Below are positions 35,601 through 47,449 of a stretch of 64,000 nt of DNA, in pieces. The position numbers and the translations under genes are program-made. Within the stretch, counting starts at the first letter, position 1, and each line of letters opens with the position of its first letter. The notes under the pieces are model-generated. The model did no database searches. It was given only the letters and a program-made list of their open reading frames with translations, and had not been told where the DNA came from. Origin of the DNA: Roseomonas gilardii subsp. gilardii (GTDB lineage: Bacteria > Pseudomonadota > Alphaproteobacteria > Acetobacterales > Acetobacteraceae); assembly GCF_023078375.1 (NCBI RefSeq), contig NZ_CP095554.1, forward strand, positions 3,278,501-3,342,500, in the 5' to 3' direction.

Positions 35601-37015
35601 TCCGCGGCCTCCTGCCGGCCGGGTTTCGCGGCGGGCTTCCGCTCCGGCGTGGCCGCCACGGCCCGGATGGTCTCGGCCAGTTCCGTCGCCAGCCGCTCCA
35701 CCATGGAGGCTTCCTCCGCCTCCACCATCACCCGGATCAGCGGCTCCGTGCCGCTGGGGCGGATCAGCAGCCGCCCGCGCTGCCCCAGCTCCGCCTCGGC
35801 GGCGCGGATCGCCTCGCCCACCGCCGGGTTCGCCAGCGGGTCGCCGCCCGAATGCCGCACATTCACCAGCTTCTGCGGCAGCGGCTCGAAACGGCGGCAG
35901 ACCGCGCTCGCCGGCCGCTTCTCCTCCACGATCGCCGCCAGGACCTGCAACGCCGCCGCCAGCCCGTCGCCCGTCGTGCCGTGATCCGCCAGGATCAGGT
36001 GCCCCGACTGCTCGCCGCCCAGGTTGCAGCCCAGCTCGCGCATCCGCTCGCCCACATAGCGGTCGCCCACCCGCGTCCGCTCCAGCCCGATGCCCTGGGC
36101 CTTCAGCCGCCGCTCCAGGCCCAGATTGGACATCACCGTGGCCACCACCGCGCCGCCGCGCAGCCGCCCCTGCGCCGCCCAGGTCTCGCCCACCAGCGCC
36201 AGGATCTGGTCGCCATCCACGATGGCCCCCGTCTCGTCGCACATCACCAGCCGGTCGGCATCGCCGTCCAGCGCGATGCCCAGATCCGCCCGCCGCTCCC
36301 GCACCAGCTCCGCCATCCGTCCCGGCGCGGTGGAGCCGCAGCCGGCATTGATGTTGAACCCGTCCGGGTTGACGCCCAGCGGCACGACCTCCGCCCCCAG
36401 TTCCCACAGCACGGTCGGCGCCACGCGATAGGCCGCGCCATTCGCGCAATCCACCACGATGCGCATCCCGGCCAGGGTCAGCCCCTTGGGGAAGGCGGAT
36501 TTCGCCGCCTCGATATAGCGCCCCGCCGCATCCTCCAGCCGCGAGGTCCGCCCCAGCCGCCCCGGCGCCGCCAGCGCGGCGGACAGGTCGCCCGCCATCA
36601 GCGCCTCGATCTCGTTCTCCTGCGCGTCCGACAGCTTCAGCCCGTCCGGCCCGAAGAGCTTGATGCCGTTATCCTCGAAAGGATTGTGGCTGGCCGAGAT
36701 CATCACGCCCAGATCGGCCCGCAGGCTGCGCGTCAGCATGGCAATGGCCGGCGTCGGCAGCGGCCCCAGCAGCACCACATCCATCCCCGCGCTCACGAAA
36801 CCCGCCGTCAGCGCCGGTTCCAGCAGATAGCCCGAGAGCCGCGTGTCCTTGCCGATCACCACCCGGTGCCGGTGCCCGCCCCGGTTGAAGTACCGCCCCG
36901 CCGCCTGCCCCAGCCGCAACGCCGTCGCCGCATCCATCGGCGCCTGGTTCGCCACGCCGCGGATACCATCCGTCCCGAAGAGGCGTCGCTGGGAAGACGA
37001 GGCGTGTTTGCTCAT
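35597..37015 (-). CDS. glmM: Phosphoglucosamine mutase
   Basis: A 472-residue GlmM, which converts glucosamine-6-P to glucosamine-1-P for UDP-GlcNAc and hence peptidoglycan and lipid [10 protein letters not shown] opens the enzyme, S108 in ISASHNP is the phosphoserine, DGDADR binds magnesium and [12 protein letters not shown] is the phosphate-binding loop. The C-terminal ~30 residues are an Ala/Pro/Lys-rich extension. In many alphaproteobacteria glmM directly follows folP; here an MFS gene and a tautomerase separate them. thiD and phzF follow in a coupled operon. Confidence 0.96.
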   Translation of the reverse strand: MSKHASSSQRRLFGTDGIRGVANQAPMDAATALRLGQAAGRYFNRGGHRHRVVIGKDTRLSGYLLEPALTAGFVSAGMDVVLLGPLPTPAIAMLTRSLRADLGVMISASHNPFEDNGIKLFGPDGLKLSDAQENEIEALMAGDLSAALAAPGRLGRTSRLEDAAGRYIEAAKSAFPKGLTLAGMRIVVDCANGAAYRVAPTVLWELGAEVVPLGVNPDGFNINAGCGSTAPGRMAELVRERRADLGIALDGDADRLVMCDETGAIVDGDQILALVGETWAAQGRLRGGAVVATVMSNLGLERRLKAQGIGLERTRVGDRYVGERMRELGCNLGGEQSGHLILADHGTTGDGLAAALQVLAAIVEEKRPASAVCRRFEPLPQKLVNVRHSGGDPLANPAVGEAIRAAEAELGQRGRLLIRPSGTEPLIRVMVEAEEASMVERLATELAETIRAVAATPERKPAAKPGRQEAAE

Positions 37016-37269
37016 GCACCATGCTCGCAAGGACGGCCCGGGAGCCGGGCGGAAAGGGCGAAGCTCTAGAGCGGAATGGCCCGCCGTGGAACAACCCGGA
37101 CGCGCCCGGTTTGTTCCATGCTGGCGCCGGAGCGACCCGGCCCCCGTCACAGGATGCATGGATAAGCCGGCCAGCCTGCGTTTTTCGCAATTGTGCGACG
37201 CACAAATACGCCGCCACACTCGGAGCCGTCCCGCCACTCCGCCGGGGCGCCTCCTGCCCGGACATCCGC

Positions 37270-38436
37270 ATGCCCCTTCCGCTCCTGGCCCTGGCCGTCG
37301 CCTCCTTCGGGATCGGCACCACCGAATTCGTCATCATGGGCCTGTTGCCCGACCTCGCCCTGGACCTCGGCGTGGATATTCCGGCGGCGGGGCTTCTGGT
37401 CAGCGGCTATGCGCTCAGCGTGACCTTCGGCTCCCCGCTCCTCGCCCTGGCCACCGGGCGGCTGCCGCGCAAGGCGGCGCTGATCGGGCTGATGCTGATC
37501 TTCATCCTGGGCAACGCGCTCTGCGCCCTCGCGCCGGGCTATGGGACGCTCATGGCCGCCCGCGTCATCACCGCCCTCTGCCACGGCGCCTTCTTCGGCA
37601 CCGCTTCGGTGGTGGCGGCGGACCTCGTGCCGAAGCACCGCCGCGCCTCCGCCGTGGCCATGGTCTTCTCCGGCCTGACCCTCGCCAATGTCCTGGGCGT
37701 GCCGCTCGGCACGGCGATGGGCCATGCGCTGGGCTGGCGCTCCACCTTCTGGGCCGTGGTGCTGATCGGCCTCGCCGCCACCGCCGCCCTGATGCTGTGG
37801 ATGCCCACCGGCCTGCGCGGCCAGCCCGCCCGGCTGCGGCAGGAACTCCGCGCCCTGGCCAGCCGGCAGGTGATCCTGGCCATGGGAATGAGCTGCCTCG
37901 CCTCGGCCAGCCTGTTCAGCGTCTTCACCTATATCGCGCCGATGCTGCAGACCCGCACCGGCCTGGGCGAGCACATGGTCACCCTGGCCCTGCTGCTCTT
38001 CGGCCTCGGCCTCACCTTCGGCAACCTCCTCGGCGGCCGCCTCGCCGACTGGCGGCTGATGCCCTCCGTCGCCGGCATCCTCGTGGCCCTGGTCCTGGTG
38101 CTGGTGCTCTTCACCACCACCCTGGCCTCGCCCATCCCCGCCATCGCCACGATGATGGTCTGGGGCGTGCTGGTCTTCGCCCTGGTCTCCCCGTTGCAGA
38201 TGCGGGTGCTGGATCAGGCGCGGGAGGCGCCGAACCTCGCCTCCACGGTCAACCAGGGCACCTTCAACCTCGGCAATGCCGCTGGCGCCTGGATCGGTGG
38301 GCAGGCCCTGCTGCACGGCATGGGCTATGGCCAGTTGCCCTGGCTGGGCGCCGGCCTCGCCGTCCTGGCGCTGCTGCTGGCCCTGGTGGCCATGCGCGCG
38401 CCGCGCCACCCGATGGCGATGGTGGCCGGGGAGTAG
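37270..38436 (+). CDS. MFS transporter (DHA1/AraJ-PbuE-like)
   Basis: A 388-residue major-facilitator protein with twelve predicted helices. [17 protein letters not shown] at the N-terminus and [14 protein letters not shown] (the MFS motif A loop between helices 2 and 3) place it with drug:H+ antiporters that also export sugars or purine nucleosides. The start at 37270 follows a short leader and matches the first helix. It runs against the tide of the surrounding leftward genes and ends in a shared hairpin with the tautomerase gene. Substrate unknown. Confidence 0.87.
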   Translation: MPLPLLALAVASFGIGTTEFVIMGLLPDLALDLGVDIPAAGLLVSGYALSVTFGSPLLALATGRLPRKAALIGLMLIFILGNALCALAPGYGTLMAARVITALCHGAFFGTASVVAADLVPKHRRASAVAMVFSGLTLANVLGVPLGTAMGHALGWRSTFWAVVLIGLAATAALMLWMPTGLRGQPARLRQELRALASRQVILAMGMSCLASASLFSVFTYIAPMLQTRTGLGEHMVTLALLLFGLGLTFGNLLGGRLADWRLMPSVAGILVALVLVLVLFTTTLASPIPAIATMMVWGVLVFALVSPLQMRVLDQAREAPNLASTVNQGTFNLGNAAGAWIGGQALLHGMGYGQLPWLGAGLAVLALLLALVAMRAPRHPMAMVAGE

Positions 38437-38452
38437 CCTCCCGCCGCGGACC

Positions 38453-38479
38453 GGAGAGCCGGGCTGGCACCGGCTCTCC
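38453..38479. terminator. Hairpin between convergent MFS and tautomerase genes
   Basis: GGAGAGCCGG at 38453-38462 and CCGGCTCTCC at 38470-38479 form a perfect 10-bp stem with a 7-base loop between the two stop codons, so it could serve both strands. Confidence 0.55.
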
Positions 38480-38490
38480 CCGTCAGCGCC

Positions 38491-38676
38491 TCAGCGGTCG
38501 CAGAACAGCACGCCGCCCTTGGCCTTATCGGTCTTCGGTGCCTCCACGATCTGCACCGTCACCACCTCCGGCTTCACGCCGAAATTCTTCACCATGGCTT
38601 CGGTGAGGTCCTTCACCAGCCCGCGCTTCTGTTCGAGGGTCCGCCCCTCGGCGGCGAAGACCATGATCTCGGGCAT
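38491..38676 (-). CDS. 4-oxalocrotonate tautomerase-family protein
   Basis: A 61-residue protein, the normal size for a 4-OT monomer. MPEIMVFAAEGRTLEQKRGL gives Pro2, the catalytic base once Met is removed, and the rest fits the beta-alpha-beta fold (VVTVQIVEAP). The frame continues 19 codons upstream, but only the Met-Pro start makes sense for this family. Role and substrate are open; no aromatic-degradation genes are nearby. It lies downstream of folP on the same strand. Confidence 0.87.
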   Translation of the reverse strand: MPEIMVFAAEGRTLEQKRGLVKDLTEAMVKNFGVKPEVVTVQIVEAPKTDKAKGGVLFCDR

Positions 38677-38738
38677 ATCCCGTCTCCCTGACTGCGAGGG
38701 CGGCAGCAGGACATGGCGCGGTCCGGAAGGCAATCACC

Positions 38739-39773
38739 CTAGGCCGCAGCGATCGCGCACCCCAGGCGAAGCGCCTGCACCGTCTCCGCCACGTCATGGA
38801 CCCGTACCATGCCGGCGCCCCGCGCCGCCGCGGCCAGGGCCACGGCGAGGCTTCCCGGCACCCGGCGCTCCGCCACCGGCTCCCGCCCCAGCCGGCCGAT
38901 GAAGCCCTTGCGGGAGGCCGCCATCAGCACCCGGCAGCCCAGCCCATGCAGCAGCGGCAGCCGGTCGATCAGTTCCAGGTTATGCGCCACCGTCTTGCCG
39001 AAGCCGATCCCCGGATCGACGCAGAGGCGCGATCGCGCGATCCCCGCCGCCTCGCAGGCCGCGATCCGTTCCGCCAGGAAGCGCTGTACCGCCAGCGCCA
39101 CATCCGGATAATCGGCACGTGACTGCATCGTGGCCGGGTCCAGCCCCGGCATGTGCATCAGCACCACGGCACAATCCGAATCCGCCACCGCCTCCAGCGC
39201 CCCCTCCCCGCGCAGCGCGGCCACATCGTTCACCACATGCGCCCCGGCGGCAATGGCGGCGCGCATCGTGGCGGCGTGGCGGGTATCGACGGAAATCCTG
39301 GCCTGCGGCGCCAGCGCGCGGATCACCGGCACCACGCGCGCGATCTCCTCCTCCGGCGTCACCGGCGCGGCGCCGGGCCGCGTGCTTTCGCCGCCCAGGT
39401 CCAGGAGATCCGCCCCGGCCTCCAGCATGGCATGCCCCGCCGCCACGGCGGCCTTCTGGTCGAGATAGCGCCCGCCATCCGAGAAGCTGTCCGGCGTCAC
39501 GTTCAGGATGCCCATCACCAGCGGGCGCCCCTCCTGCCGCTCCAGCCCCGCGAAAGCCGGCAGGGGGCGCGCCAGATCCGCCAGCAGCGGCCGCCAGTCC
39601 TCCGGCAGCGCCGTGACGGGGCAGAGCCCGGCCTCGCGCCCCGCCTCGATCAGCCGGGCCAGGGTGAAGGCCAGCCCCTCTCCCCGCAGCGCGGCGGCGT
39701 GGCCCGCCGCCAGGGCCGCCTCCGCAACCTTCCCACGCAGCAGGCCCAGCGGCTCCAGCCAGCGTTCCACCAT
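38739..39773 (-). CDS. folP: Dihydropteroate synthase
   Basis: A 344-residue DHPS. GILNVTPDSFSDGG, GGESTRPGA and DPGIGFGK are the pterin-binding motifs and the C-terminal half is a normal TIM barrel. The ~90-residue N-terminal extension (MVERWLEPLGLL...) is longer than in E. coli and typical of relatives. ATG 39773 is preferred because AAGGGGAG precedes it by about nine bases; the ATG at 39782 sits directly against that sequence. It follows ftsH by 84 bases with a terminator hairpin between. Confidence 0.94.
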   Translation of the reverse strand: MVERWLEPLGLLRGKVAEAALAAGHAAALRGEGLAFTLARLIEAGREAGLCPVTALPEDWRPLLADLARPLPAFAGLERQEGRPLVMGILNVTPDSFSDGGRYLDQKAAVAAGHAMLEAGADLLDLGGESTRPGAAPVTPEEEIARVVPVIRALAPQARISVDTRHAATMRAAIAAGAHVVNDVAALRGEGALEAVADSDCAVVLMHMPGLDPATMQSRADYPDVALAVQRFLAERIAACEAAGIARSRLCVDPGIGFGKTVAHNLELIDRLPLLHGLGCRVLMAASRKGFIGRLGREPVAERRVPGSLAVALAAAARGAGMVRVHDVAETVQALRLGCAIAAA

Positions 39774-39805
39774 CCCCGCCATCTCCCCTTGTCGCCGAAA
39801 CGGAA

Positions 39806-39827
39806 ACGGGGGCCCGAAGGCCCCCGT
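39806..39827 (-). terminator. Terminator after ftsH
   Basis: ACGGGGGCC at 39806-39814 pairs with GGCCCCCGT at 39819-39827 over a 4-base loop. On the minus strand the stem is followed by TTCCGTTT, giving a fair intrinsic terminator 31 bases after the ftsH stop. Confidence 0.7.
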
Positions 39828-39857
39828 CGCATTCCGTACCATCCGTGGAACCGCCGA

Positions 39858-41786
<1,929 letters not shown>

Positions 41787-41975
41787 TGAAGCTGTTTCCG
41801 TCCTGACCGACCAGGTTGTCCCGGCACGCCACGCCGAACCTCCCTGGCAGCCCAAGAGGCAGCCCAGGGGAAACGCGGGTCGCGCGCCGGTTTTCTCCCG
41901 TCCTGCACAACATAGGGAGGGCGGACGCTTTCTGGAACCTCAACCTCACAGAATCGCAAGATTCTCGCGGGCTTC

Positions 41976-43172
41976 TCATATCGGCGCCCCGCCGAGAGGC
42001 CGGAGGGAGAGCCCTTCCGGCAGGAGTTCCGCCTCTCCATCCGCGCGGCGCAGCACGGGGCAGCCGCGCAGCACCGCATCCGGCAGCCCGGCCCGCGCGG
42101 CGCGGGCCATCCCGCTCCGCCCCTCCCCCAACGCCCCCAGCATGGCGCCCGGCACGTCGCGGTCGAGGTGCCAGCGCCCATCCCAGACGGCGCCCGCCAC
42201 CGCCGCCACGGGCGGTGCGCAGGCGGCAGGCTCGCGGCACAGGACCCGGCCGCGCCAGAGCGCCCCGCCCAGCGTGCCGCCCCCCTGCATGAGCAGCCGT
42301 TCCACCCCCTTGCGCGGCGGCGGATGGGGCTGGCCGGACACGCCACGCAACAGCCGCGACAGCGCCCGCCGCGCCACGGCGTCGCACCCCAGCGCCGCGG
42401 CATCCAGCCGCACCCAGCCTTCCGGCCGGAACTCGGCGGCCAGGGCCAGGCGCTCCGCCACGGCCGCCTCGTCCCGCGCGCGGCGGCGCGCGAAGGCGCC
42501 CGCCGCCAGAACCAGCGCCCGCGTGCCCGCCCCATCCCCCGACGGATCGGCGAGCGCCGCGCGGAGCCGCGCCCGGGCGAAGCGGGGATCGTCGTTGGAC
42601 GGGTCTCTCACCGGCTCCAGCCCGGCCTCGGCCACGGTCGCCTCCAGCCGCGCCACCGGCATGTCCAGCAGCGGCCGCAGCACCATCACGCCCGGCATGG
42701 CCCGGGCAGGCGCCATGGCGGACAGCCCCGCCTCCCCCGATCCGCGCAGCAGCCGGAACAGCAGCGTCTCCGCCTGATCCCGGCGATGATGGCCCAGCAG
42801 CAGCCAGGGCGCGCCCGCTTCCGCCGCGGCCGCCTCCAGCGCCGCCAGCCGCGCCCGCCGCGCCCTCTCGTGCAATGCCGGGCCGGAAGACAGAGCGAGG
42901 GACAGGAGCCGGACCTCATACCCCCGCATCCGCAGGCGGCTGGCCACGGCGGCAGCCTCGGAGGCGCTTTCCGGACGCAGGCCATGATCGGCCACCAGGG
43001 CCAGAGTGGAACCGCCGCGTGCCACGGCCCAGCGATGCGCGAGGAGGAAGGTGGCGAGGCTGTCGGGCCCGCCCGACACACCCACCGCGAGGCGCGGGGC
43101 CGGGGCGAAAGGCCCCAGCGGCGCCATCAGCCCCGCGAACTCCGCATCCCCCACCGCTTCCCGGGCAGGCAT
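41976..43172 (-). CDS. tilS: tRNA(Ile)-lysidine synthetase
   Basis: A 398-residue TilS, which converts C34 of tRNA(Ile2) to lysidine so that it reads AUA. GVSGGPDSLATFLLAHRWAV holds the PP-loop SGGPDS at residues 33-38, LLGHHRRDQAETLLFRLLRG and DPSNDDPRFAR follow, as in the family. The gene appears fused to cpoB in an open frame, but this comes from the cpoB frame error; ATG 43172 gives the normal start. The C-terminal substrate domain is present. It is transcribed with the tol-pal operon. Confidence 0.93.
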   Translation of the reverse strand: MPAREAVGDAEFAGLMAPLGPFAPAPRLAVGVSGGPDSLATFLLAHRWAVARGGSTLALVADHGLRPESASEAAAVASRLRMRGYEVRLLSLALSSGPALHERARRARLAALEAAAAEAGAPWLLLGHHRRDQAETLLFRLLRGSGEAGLSAMAPARAMPGVMVLRPLLDMPVARLEATVAEAGLEPVRDPSNDDPRFARARLRAALADPSGDGAGTRALVLAAGAFARRRARDEAAVAERLALAAEFRPEGWVRLDAAALGCDAVARRALSRLLRGVSGQPHPPPRKGVERLLMQGGGTLGGALWRGRVLCREPAACAPPVAAVAGAVWDGRWHLDRDVPGAMLGALGEGRSGMARAARAGLPDAVLRGCPVLRRADGEAELLPEGLSLRPLGGAPI

Positions 43173-43206
43173 GGAGGCGGCACCCCTGGCAATGCCCGTC
43201 AGGGGA

Positions 43207-44078
43207 TCAGCGGCAGCCCGCGCGCTGCCGCGCCTGTGCCACCTGACTGGCAACTCCGCCGGGGGCTTCGGGAACTCGCTGTTCAACTGGTCCAGCGTCT
43301 GGCAGGCCTCGCGCTTCGCGCCAAATCCGTTGAAGGCATTGGCGAGGCCGAGCAGCGCCTCCGGGGCGCGTCCGGACTTGCGGTTGCGGCGATAGGCGTC
43401 GTCATAGGCCAGGGCCGCGTTCTGGTAGTCCCGCCGGCCAAGCAGCGCATCGCCCAGGAGGATCTGGGCATCCTGCTGCCGGGGCGCGTTGCGGGCGCCG
43501 ATGACCTCCCGCGCCGCGGCCTCGGCGGCGGCATAGTCCCGCCGCGCCAGGGCGGCCTGCCCGTCGGACAGGGCACGCTCCGGCGTGCGCGGTGCGACGG
43601 CCGGCGCGGCAGCGGCCGGGGCACTGGCGGCGGGGGCGGCCGCCGGGCCTGGCGGAGGCGTCGCGGGGGCCTGGGGACGGCGCGCCGCCCCACCCCCCTG
43701 CTCCACCTGCTGCAGGCGGTAATCGGTGTCACCCTGCAGCTTTTCCATCTGCTGCTGCAGGGTCCGGTTCTGGAATTCGAGCTGGTCCACGCGGCCGCGC
43801 AGGCGCTTGGTCTCGTCCTCCAGCGCGCTCACGCGGTCGAGCAGCTGCCCGACCAGTTCGCTGCCCCCGCCGGCGGCACCGCCGCGGGACGGAGGCGGCA
43901 GGGCGGGCGCCGCATAGCCCCCGCCCCCGCGCGCCCGCAGCTGCTCCAGCTCCTGGCGAAGCTGCAGGATCTGGTTCTGCAGCGTGATGCCTTCCCGGCT
44001 CTCTACCTGCGCCCGGGCGGGCAGCCCGAACGCCAGGGAGGCCAGGAACACGGAGGCGAGCAGCGCGTGGCGCATCAT
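43207..44078 (-). pseudogene. cpoB: Tol-Pal coordinator CpoB (YbgF), single-base frameshift at the C-terminus
   Basis: A periplasmic protein: signal peptide ending in ARAQ, a coiled coil (about residues 25-105, with QNQILQLRQELEQL), a Pro/Ala linker and TPR repeats (AAEAAAREVIGARN, ALLGRRDYQNAALAYDDAYR). The last 15 residues should read SQVAQARQRAGCR and stop at 43207, but the frame slips near 43249-43251, where one base is missing (TTGCC for TTGGCC); without correction the frame runs on into tilS. CpoB links outer-membrane constriction with peptidoglycan synthesis. The repaired protein is 290 residues. Sequence error is likely. Confidence 0.87.
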
Positions 44079-44087
44079 GACCCTGCC

Positions 44088-44582
44088 TTAGCGGACGACC
44101 GTGACCGCGCGGCGGTTCTGCGCCCAGGCCGACTCGTCGGAACCCAGGGCCGCCGGACGGTCCTTGCCGTAGGAGATGGTGGACAGGCGGCTGCCGGCCA
44201 CGCCGGAGGCCACCAGCACGTCGCGGGCGGAATTGGCGCGGCGCTGGCCGAGGGCCAGGTTGTACTCGCGCGTGCCACGCTCGTCGGTGTGGCCCTCGAT
44301 CGTGGCCTGCACCTGCGGATACTGGTTCAGCCAGGCAGCCTGGCGCACCAGCACGTCGCGCTGGTCACCGCGGACGGAGCTGGAGTCGAATTCGAAGAAG
44401 ACGCGGTCGCCGACATTGGCGACGAGGTCTTCCTGCGAACCGGGGCGGACGGAGCCCAGCCCGCCGGCACCCGCGCCGGCGGAGGCGCCGGCGCCCGTCG
44501 CGGCCCCGGCCTGGTCATTGCTGTTCGAACAGGCAGCCAGCAGAGCGAGGGCGCCCAGCGCGCCCAACAGCTTCGTTTGCAT
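44088..44582 (-). CDS. pal: Peptidoglycan-associated lipoprotein Pal
   Basis: A 164-residue outer-membrane lipoprotein. Lipobox LLAAC at C18, a Gly/Ala-rich linker, then an OmpA-like peptidoglycan-binding domain with FDSSSVR and GHTDERGTREYNLALGQRRA, the diaminopimelate-binding motif. Pal anchors the outer membrane and works with TolB. ATG 44582 gives the signal peptide. It starts 105 bases after tolB and ends 9 bases before cpoB. Confidence 0.95.
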   Translation of the reverse strand: MQTKLLGALGALALLAACSNSNDQAGAATGAGASAGAGAGGLGSVRPGSQEDLVANVGDRVFFEFDSSSVRGDQRDVLVRQAAWLNQYPQVQATIEGHTDERGTREYNLALGQRRANSARDVLVASGVAGSRLSTISYGKDRPAALGSDESAWAQNRRAVTVVR

Positions 44583-44687
44583 CGATCCGTTTTCCTCGTG
44601 TTGTGCGGGGGGCACAAAAACACGCGATCGCGGCGTTACGGCTGCCTTACGATACGGTCAAGCCGAACAAACCGCGCCTCTCCCGTG

Positions 44688-46028
44688 TCAGGACAGCAAA
44701 GGAGACCAATTCGGATCGGTTGCATCGGTCGGCGTCACAATCTGCCTTTCGTTGAACCCGGCGATATCGATCATCGCCATGCGTGCACCATAGCCATTGC
44801 CGCGCAGATCCCGGGCCGGGGTCTCGCGGTAATAGGCCAGGACCCGGCCATTCGGGGCGAAAGTCGGCCCCTCCATGCCCCAGCCCTCGGTCAGGATGCG
44901 CTCGCCGCGCCCGTCCGGCTGCATCACGCCGATGGCGAAGCTGCCGCCGCCGAAGCGGGTGAAGGCGATCAGGTCGCCGCGCGGTGACCACACGGGTGTG
45001 GCATAGCGGCCACGGCCGAAGGAGATGCGCCGCACCCCGCCGCCCCCGGCATCCATGACATAGAGCTGCTGGTCGCCGCCCCGGTCGGAGTTGAAGACGA
45101 TCTGCGACCCGTCGGGGCTGTAGCTGGGCGAGACGTCGAGCCCGTTGCCGGAGGTCAGTTGCCGCTCCCGCCGCGTGGCGAGGTCCACCACATAGATGTT
45201 GGAATCACTGCCCTTGGCATAGCTCAGGATCACCGAGCGCCCGTCCGGCGAGAAGCGCGGCGAGAGCGTCATGCCCTGGAACTGCCCCAGGACCTCCTGC
45301 CGCCCGGTGTCCAGGTTGTACAGATAGACCCGCGGCTGGTTCTGGTAATAGCTCATGAAGGCGATCTGCCGCGCATTCGGATGGAAGCGCGGGCTGAGCA
45401 CCTGGAAGGAGCCATCGGTCAGGAAGCGGTTATTCTCCCCGTCCTGGTCCATGATCGCCAGCCGCCGGGTGCGCCGGTCGCGCGGCCCCGATTCGGCGAC
45501 ATAGACGATCCGCGTGTCGAAATAGCCCTTCTCGCCCAGCAGGCGGGAATAGATGGCATCGGCGATCAGATGCGCGATCCGCCGCCACTGGGCGGCCGGC
45601 GCGGTGAAGGCCGTGCCCTCGATCTGCTGCCCCGGCAGCACGTCCCACAGGCGGAACTCGACGCGCAACTGGCCGCCCTGGTCGGCGACGCGGCCCGTCA
45701 CCAGCGCATTGGCGCCGATCACCCGCCAGTCCTGGAAATTCGGCTGAGCCGCCGCCGCTTCGGCACTCTGGATGAAGGCGGCGTTCTGCACCGGCCGGAA
45801 CAGGCCGGAATTGCGCAGGTCGTTCTGGATCACCTGGGCGATCTCGGCGCCCCGCGTGCCCGGCAGAGAGGGCACCGCGATCGGAATCGGGTCGGTGCGG
45901 GCGCGGGTGATGTCCACGCGGCTCTCGGCCGCGGCCGGCTGAGCCAGGACCGAACGCAGCGGCGGAATGGCGCCAGCCGCGGCGGTGACCCCCAGAAGCG
46001 CGGCGCGTCGGGTAAAGCGGCCGTCCAT
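44688..46028 (-). CDS. tolB: Tol-Pal translocation protein TolB
   Basis: A 446-residue periplasmic protein. The N-terminal domain binds TolA and the C-terminal six-bladed propeller binds Pal; several WD-like blades are visible ([54 protein letters not shown]). The signal peptide is [15 protein letters not shown] with twin arginines, so Tat export is possible, whereas most TolB proteins use Sec. The C-terminus is intact. It lies between tolA and pal on the same strand. Confidence 0.95.
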   Translation of the reverse strand: MDGRFTRRAALLGVTAAAGAIPPLRSVLAQPAAAESRVDITRARTDPIPIAVPSLPGTRGAEIAQVIQNDLRNSGLFRPVQNAAFIQSAEAAAAQPNFQDWRVIGANALVTGRVADQGGQLRVEFRLWDVLPGQQIEGTAFTAPAAQWRRIAHLIADAIYSRLLGEKGYFDTRIVYVAESGPRDRRTRRLAIMDQDGENNRFLTDGSFQVLSPRFHPNARQIAFMSYYQNQPRVYLYNLDTGRQEVLGQFQGMTLSPRFSPDGRSVILSYAKGSDSNIYVVDLATRRERQLTSGNGLDVSPSYSPDGSQIVFNSDRGGDQQLYVMDAGGGGVRRISFGRGRYATPVWSPRGDLIAFTRFGGGSFAIGVMQPDGRGERILTEGWGMEGPTFAPNGRVLAYYRETPARDLRGNGYGARMAMIDIAGFNERQIVTPTDATDPNWSPLLS

Positions 46029-46171
46029 CGTCGTGTCTCTTCCCCTGAAAACCGGTTCGGACCGGGAGAAGCCCCGGTCCTGCCGTCAAATCAAGCCCCT
46101 GTCCCGTCACGAAGCGTGGCGGGCCGTATCGTTCCGCCGCGACAACACTGGCGGGAGCCAGGGCACATGGT

Positions 46172-47425
46172 TCAGCGCAGCCCCAGATCCCGCGGGTTGA
46201 AGCGGAAGACCGTGTTGCGCAACGCCTCCAGCCGGTCCTTCGGCAGTGGCAGCGGGTTACATTGCGGATTCAGCAGCGCGCGCCGCGCCGCCTCATAGAC
46301 CGAGCGCGCCTGCGGGTCGCTGGGCACGCTCCCGTTCGGGCGAACGTTCCGCACCGTGCCGCTGCCGTCCACATCCACCCGCATCTCCACGATCACCGAG
46401 CGGATGTTCAGCGCCCCGCCATCCACCGACCAGCATTCGCTGATCGTGTTGGCCAGCGCCGTCTTCTCGCCCGAGCTGAGCGCGGCTGTCCCGGTCGGCG
46501 CCCCGCCCGCCTGGGTGGAGCCCGAAGGCGCCGGATTGGCGCGCGACTTCGGCGCCTCGTTCTGCGCCTGCATCGCCCGCAGCTTCTCCAGCGTGCTCAG
46601 CACGGACTGCGACCGCTCATCCGTGTTCCTGGCCGGCGGCGTGCGGCCGGTGCCCGGCTTGTCCGAGGGATTCGGCGGCGGCACCACCTTGCCCGCGCCC
46701 TGCTGGTTGCTGGGCTTGGGCTGCTGCACCGGTGGCTGCGGCTTGGGCGGTTCCGGCTTCGGCTCGGGTTTCGCCTCGGCATGCTGCTGCGGCTTCGCCT
46801 CCGGTTTGGGGGGCGTCGGCTTGGGCGGCTCCGGCTTCGGCGGCTCAGGCCTGGGCGCGGGCTTCGGTTCCGGCTTGGGCGGCGTCGCCTCGGCATGCTG
46901 CTGCGGCTTCGGCGGCGCAGGGGCCGGAGGCGGCGGCAGGGGCAGAACAGCATCCGCGGCCGGCGGCGGCGGGGTCGCGTCTGCCTGCTGCTGCGGCGGC
47001 GTGGGCGCGGGCGGCGGCGGGGCCGGAGGCGGCGGCAAGGGCGGCGCGGCCTCCGCCTGCTGCGGCGGCGGGGCCGGCGTCTCGGCGGTGGAAGGCGTCG
47101 TGGAGGTCGGCGCCAGGGCCGGGGCCGGCGGCGGCGGGGGCGGCGGGGGCGGGGCCGAGACAGGCTCCGGCCGCGGCGGCTCGACCGGCGGCGGCAGCGG
47201 CAGCGGCTCGTCCTTCGCGGCGGCCGTCTTGCTCGGGGATGGCGAGGGCTTGTCCGCCTGGGCGAGCTGCGCCGCCTCGGGCGTGATCACCTCGATGGGG
47301 ATGCCCTGCTCCATCGGCTCATCGACCTTGTGGGCGGGGAGCTGGATCAGGATCACCAGGAAGGCGAGGAGATGGAGCGCCGCCGAGACGTATGCCCATT
47401 CCCGCAATCCGCGCGGCCAGCGCAT
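46172..47425 (-). CDS. tolA: Cell-envelope protein TolA with a proline-rich linker
   Basis: A 417-residue TolA. One N-terminal helix (WAYVSAALHLLAFLVILIQL) anchors it in the inner membrane and contacts TolQR, and the C-terminal domain (SECWSVDGGALNIRSVIVEM) is the TonB-like fold that binds TolB. The central part (about residues 60-270) is Pro/Lys/Glu/Gln-rich with four PQQxAxA-type repeats instead of the long Ala/Lys helix of E. coli TolA, so it is probably an extended polyproline span across the periplasm. It follows tolR after 24 bases. Confidence 0.93.
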   Translation of the reverse strand: MRWPRGLREWAYVSAALHLLAFLVILIQLPAHKVDEPMEQGIPIEVITPEAAQLAQADKPSPSPSKTAAAKDEPLPLPPPVEPPRPEPVSAPPPPPPPPPAPALAPTSTTPSTAETPAPPPQQAEAAPPLPPPPAPPPPAPTPPQQQADATPPPPAADAVLPLPPPPAPAPPKPQQHAEATPPKPEPKPAPRPEPPKPEPPKPTPPKPEAKPQQHAEAKPEPKPEPPKPQPPVQQPKPSNQQGAGKVVPPPNPSDKPGTGRTPPARNTDERSQSVLSTLEKLRAMQAQNEAPKSRANPAPSGSTQAGGAPTGTAALSSGEKTALANTISECWSVDGGALNIRSVIVEMRVDVDGSGTVRNVRPNGSVPSDPQARSVYEAARRALLNPQCNPLPLPKDRLEALRNTVFRFNPRDLGLR

Positions 47426-47449
47426 CGTGGGTTCGTTCCTTCCCCGGCC

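Noticed and set aside
41787-41975. Heat-shock promoter before ftsH
   Set aside because: TTGAGG and CCTATGTT are present but the spacing is far from a sigma32 promoter; AGAATC/GATTCT at 41950-41965 is only a short hairpin.
41976-44078. Genuine CpoB-TilS fusion protein
   Set aside because: The natural end of CpoB and start of TilS are both visible in a frame one base away.
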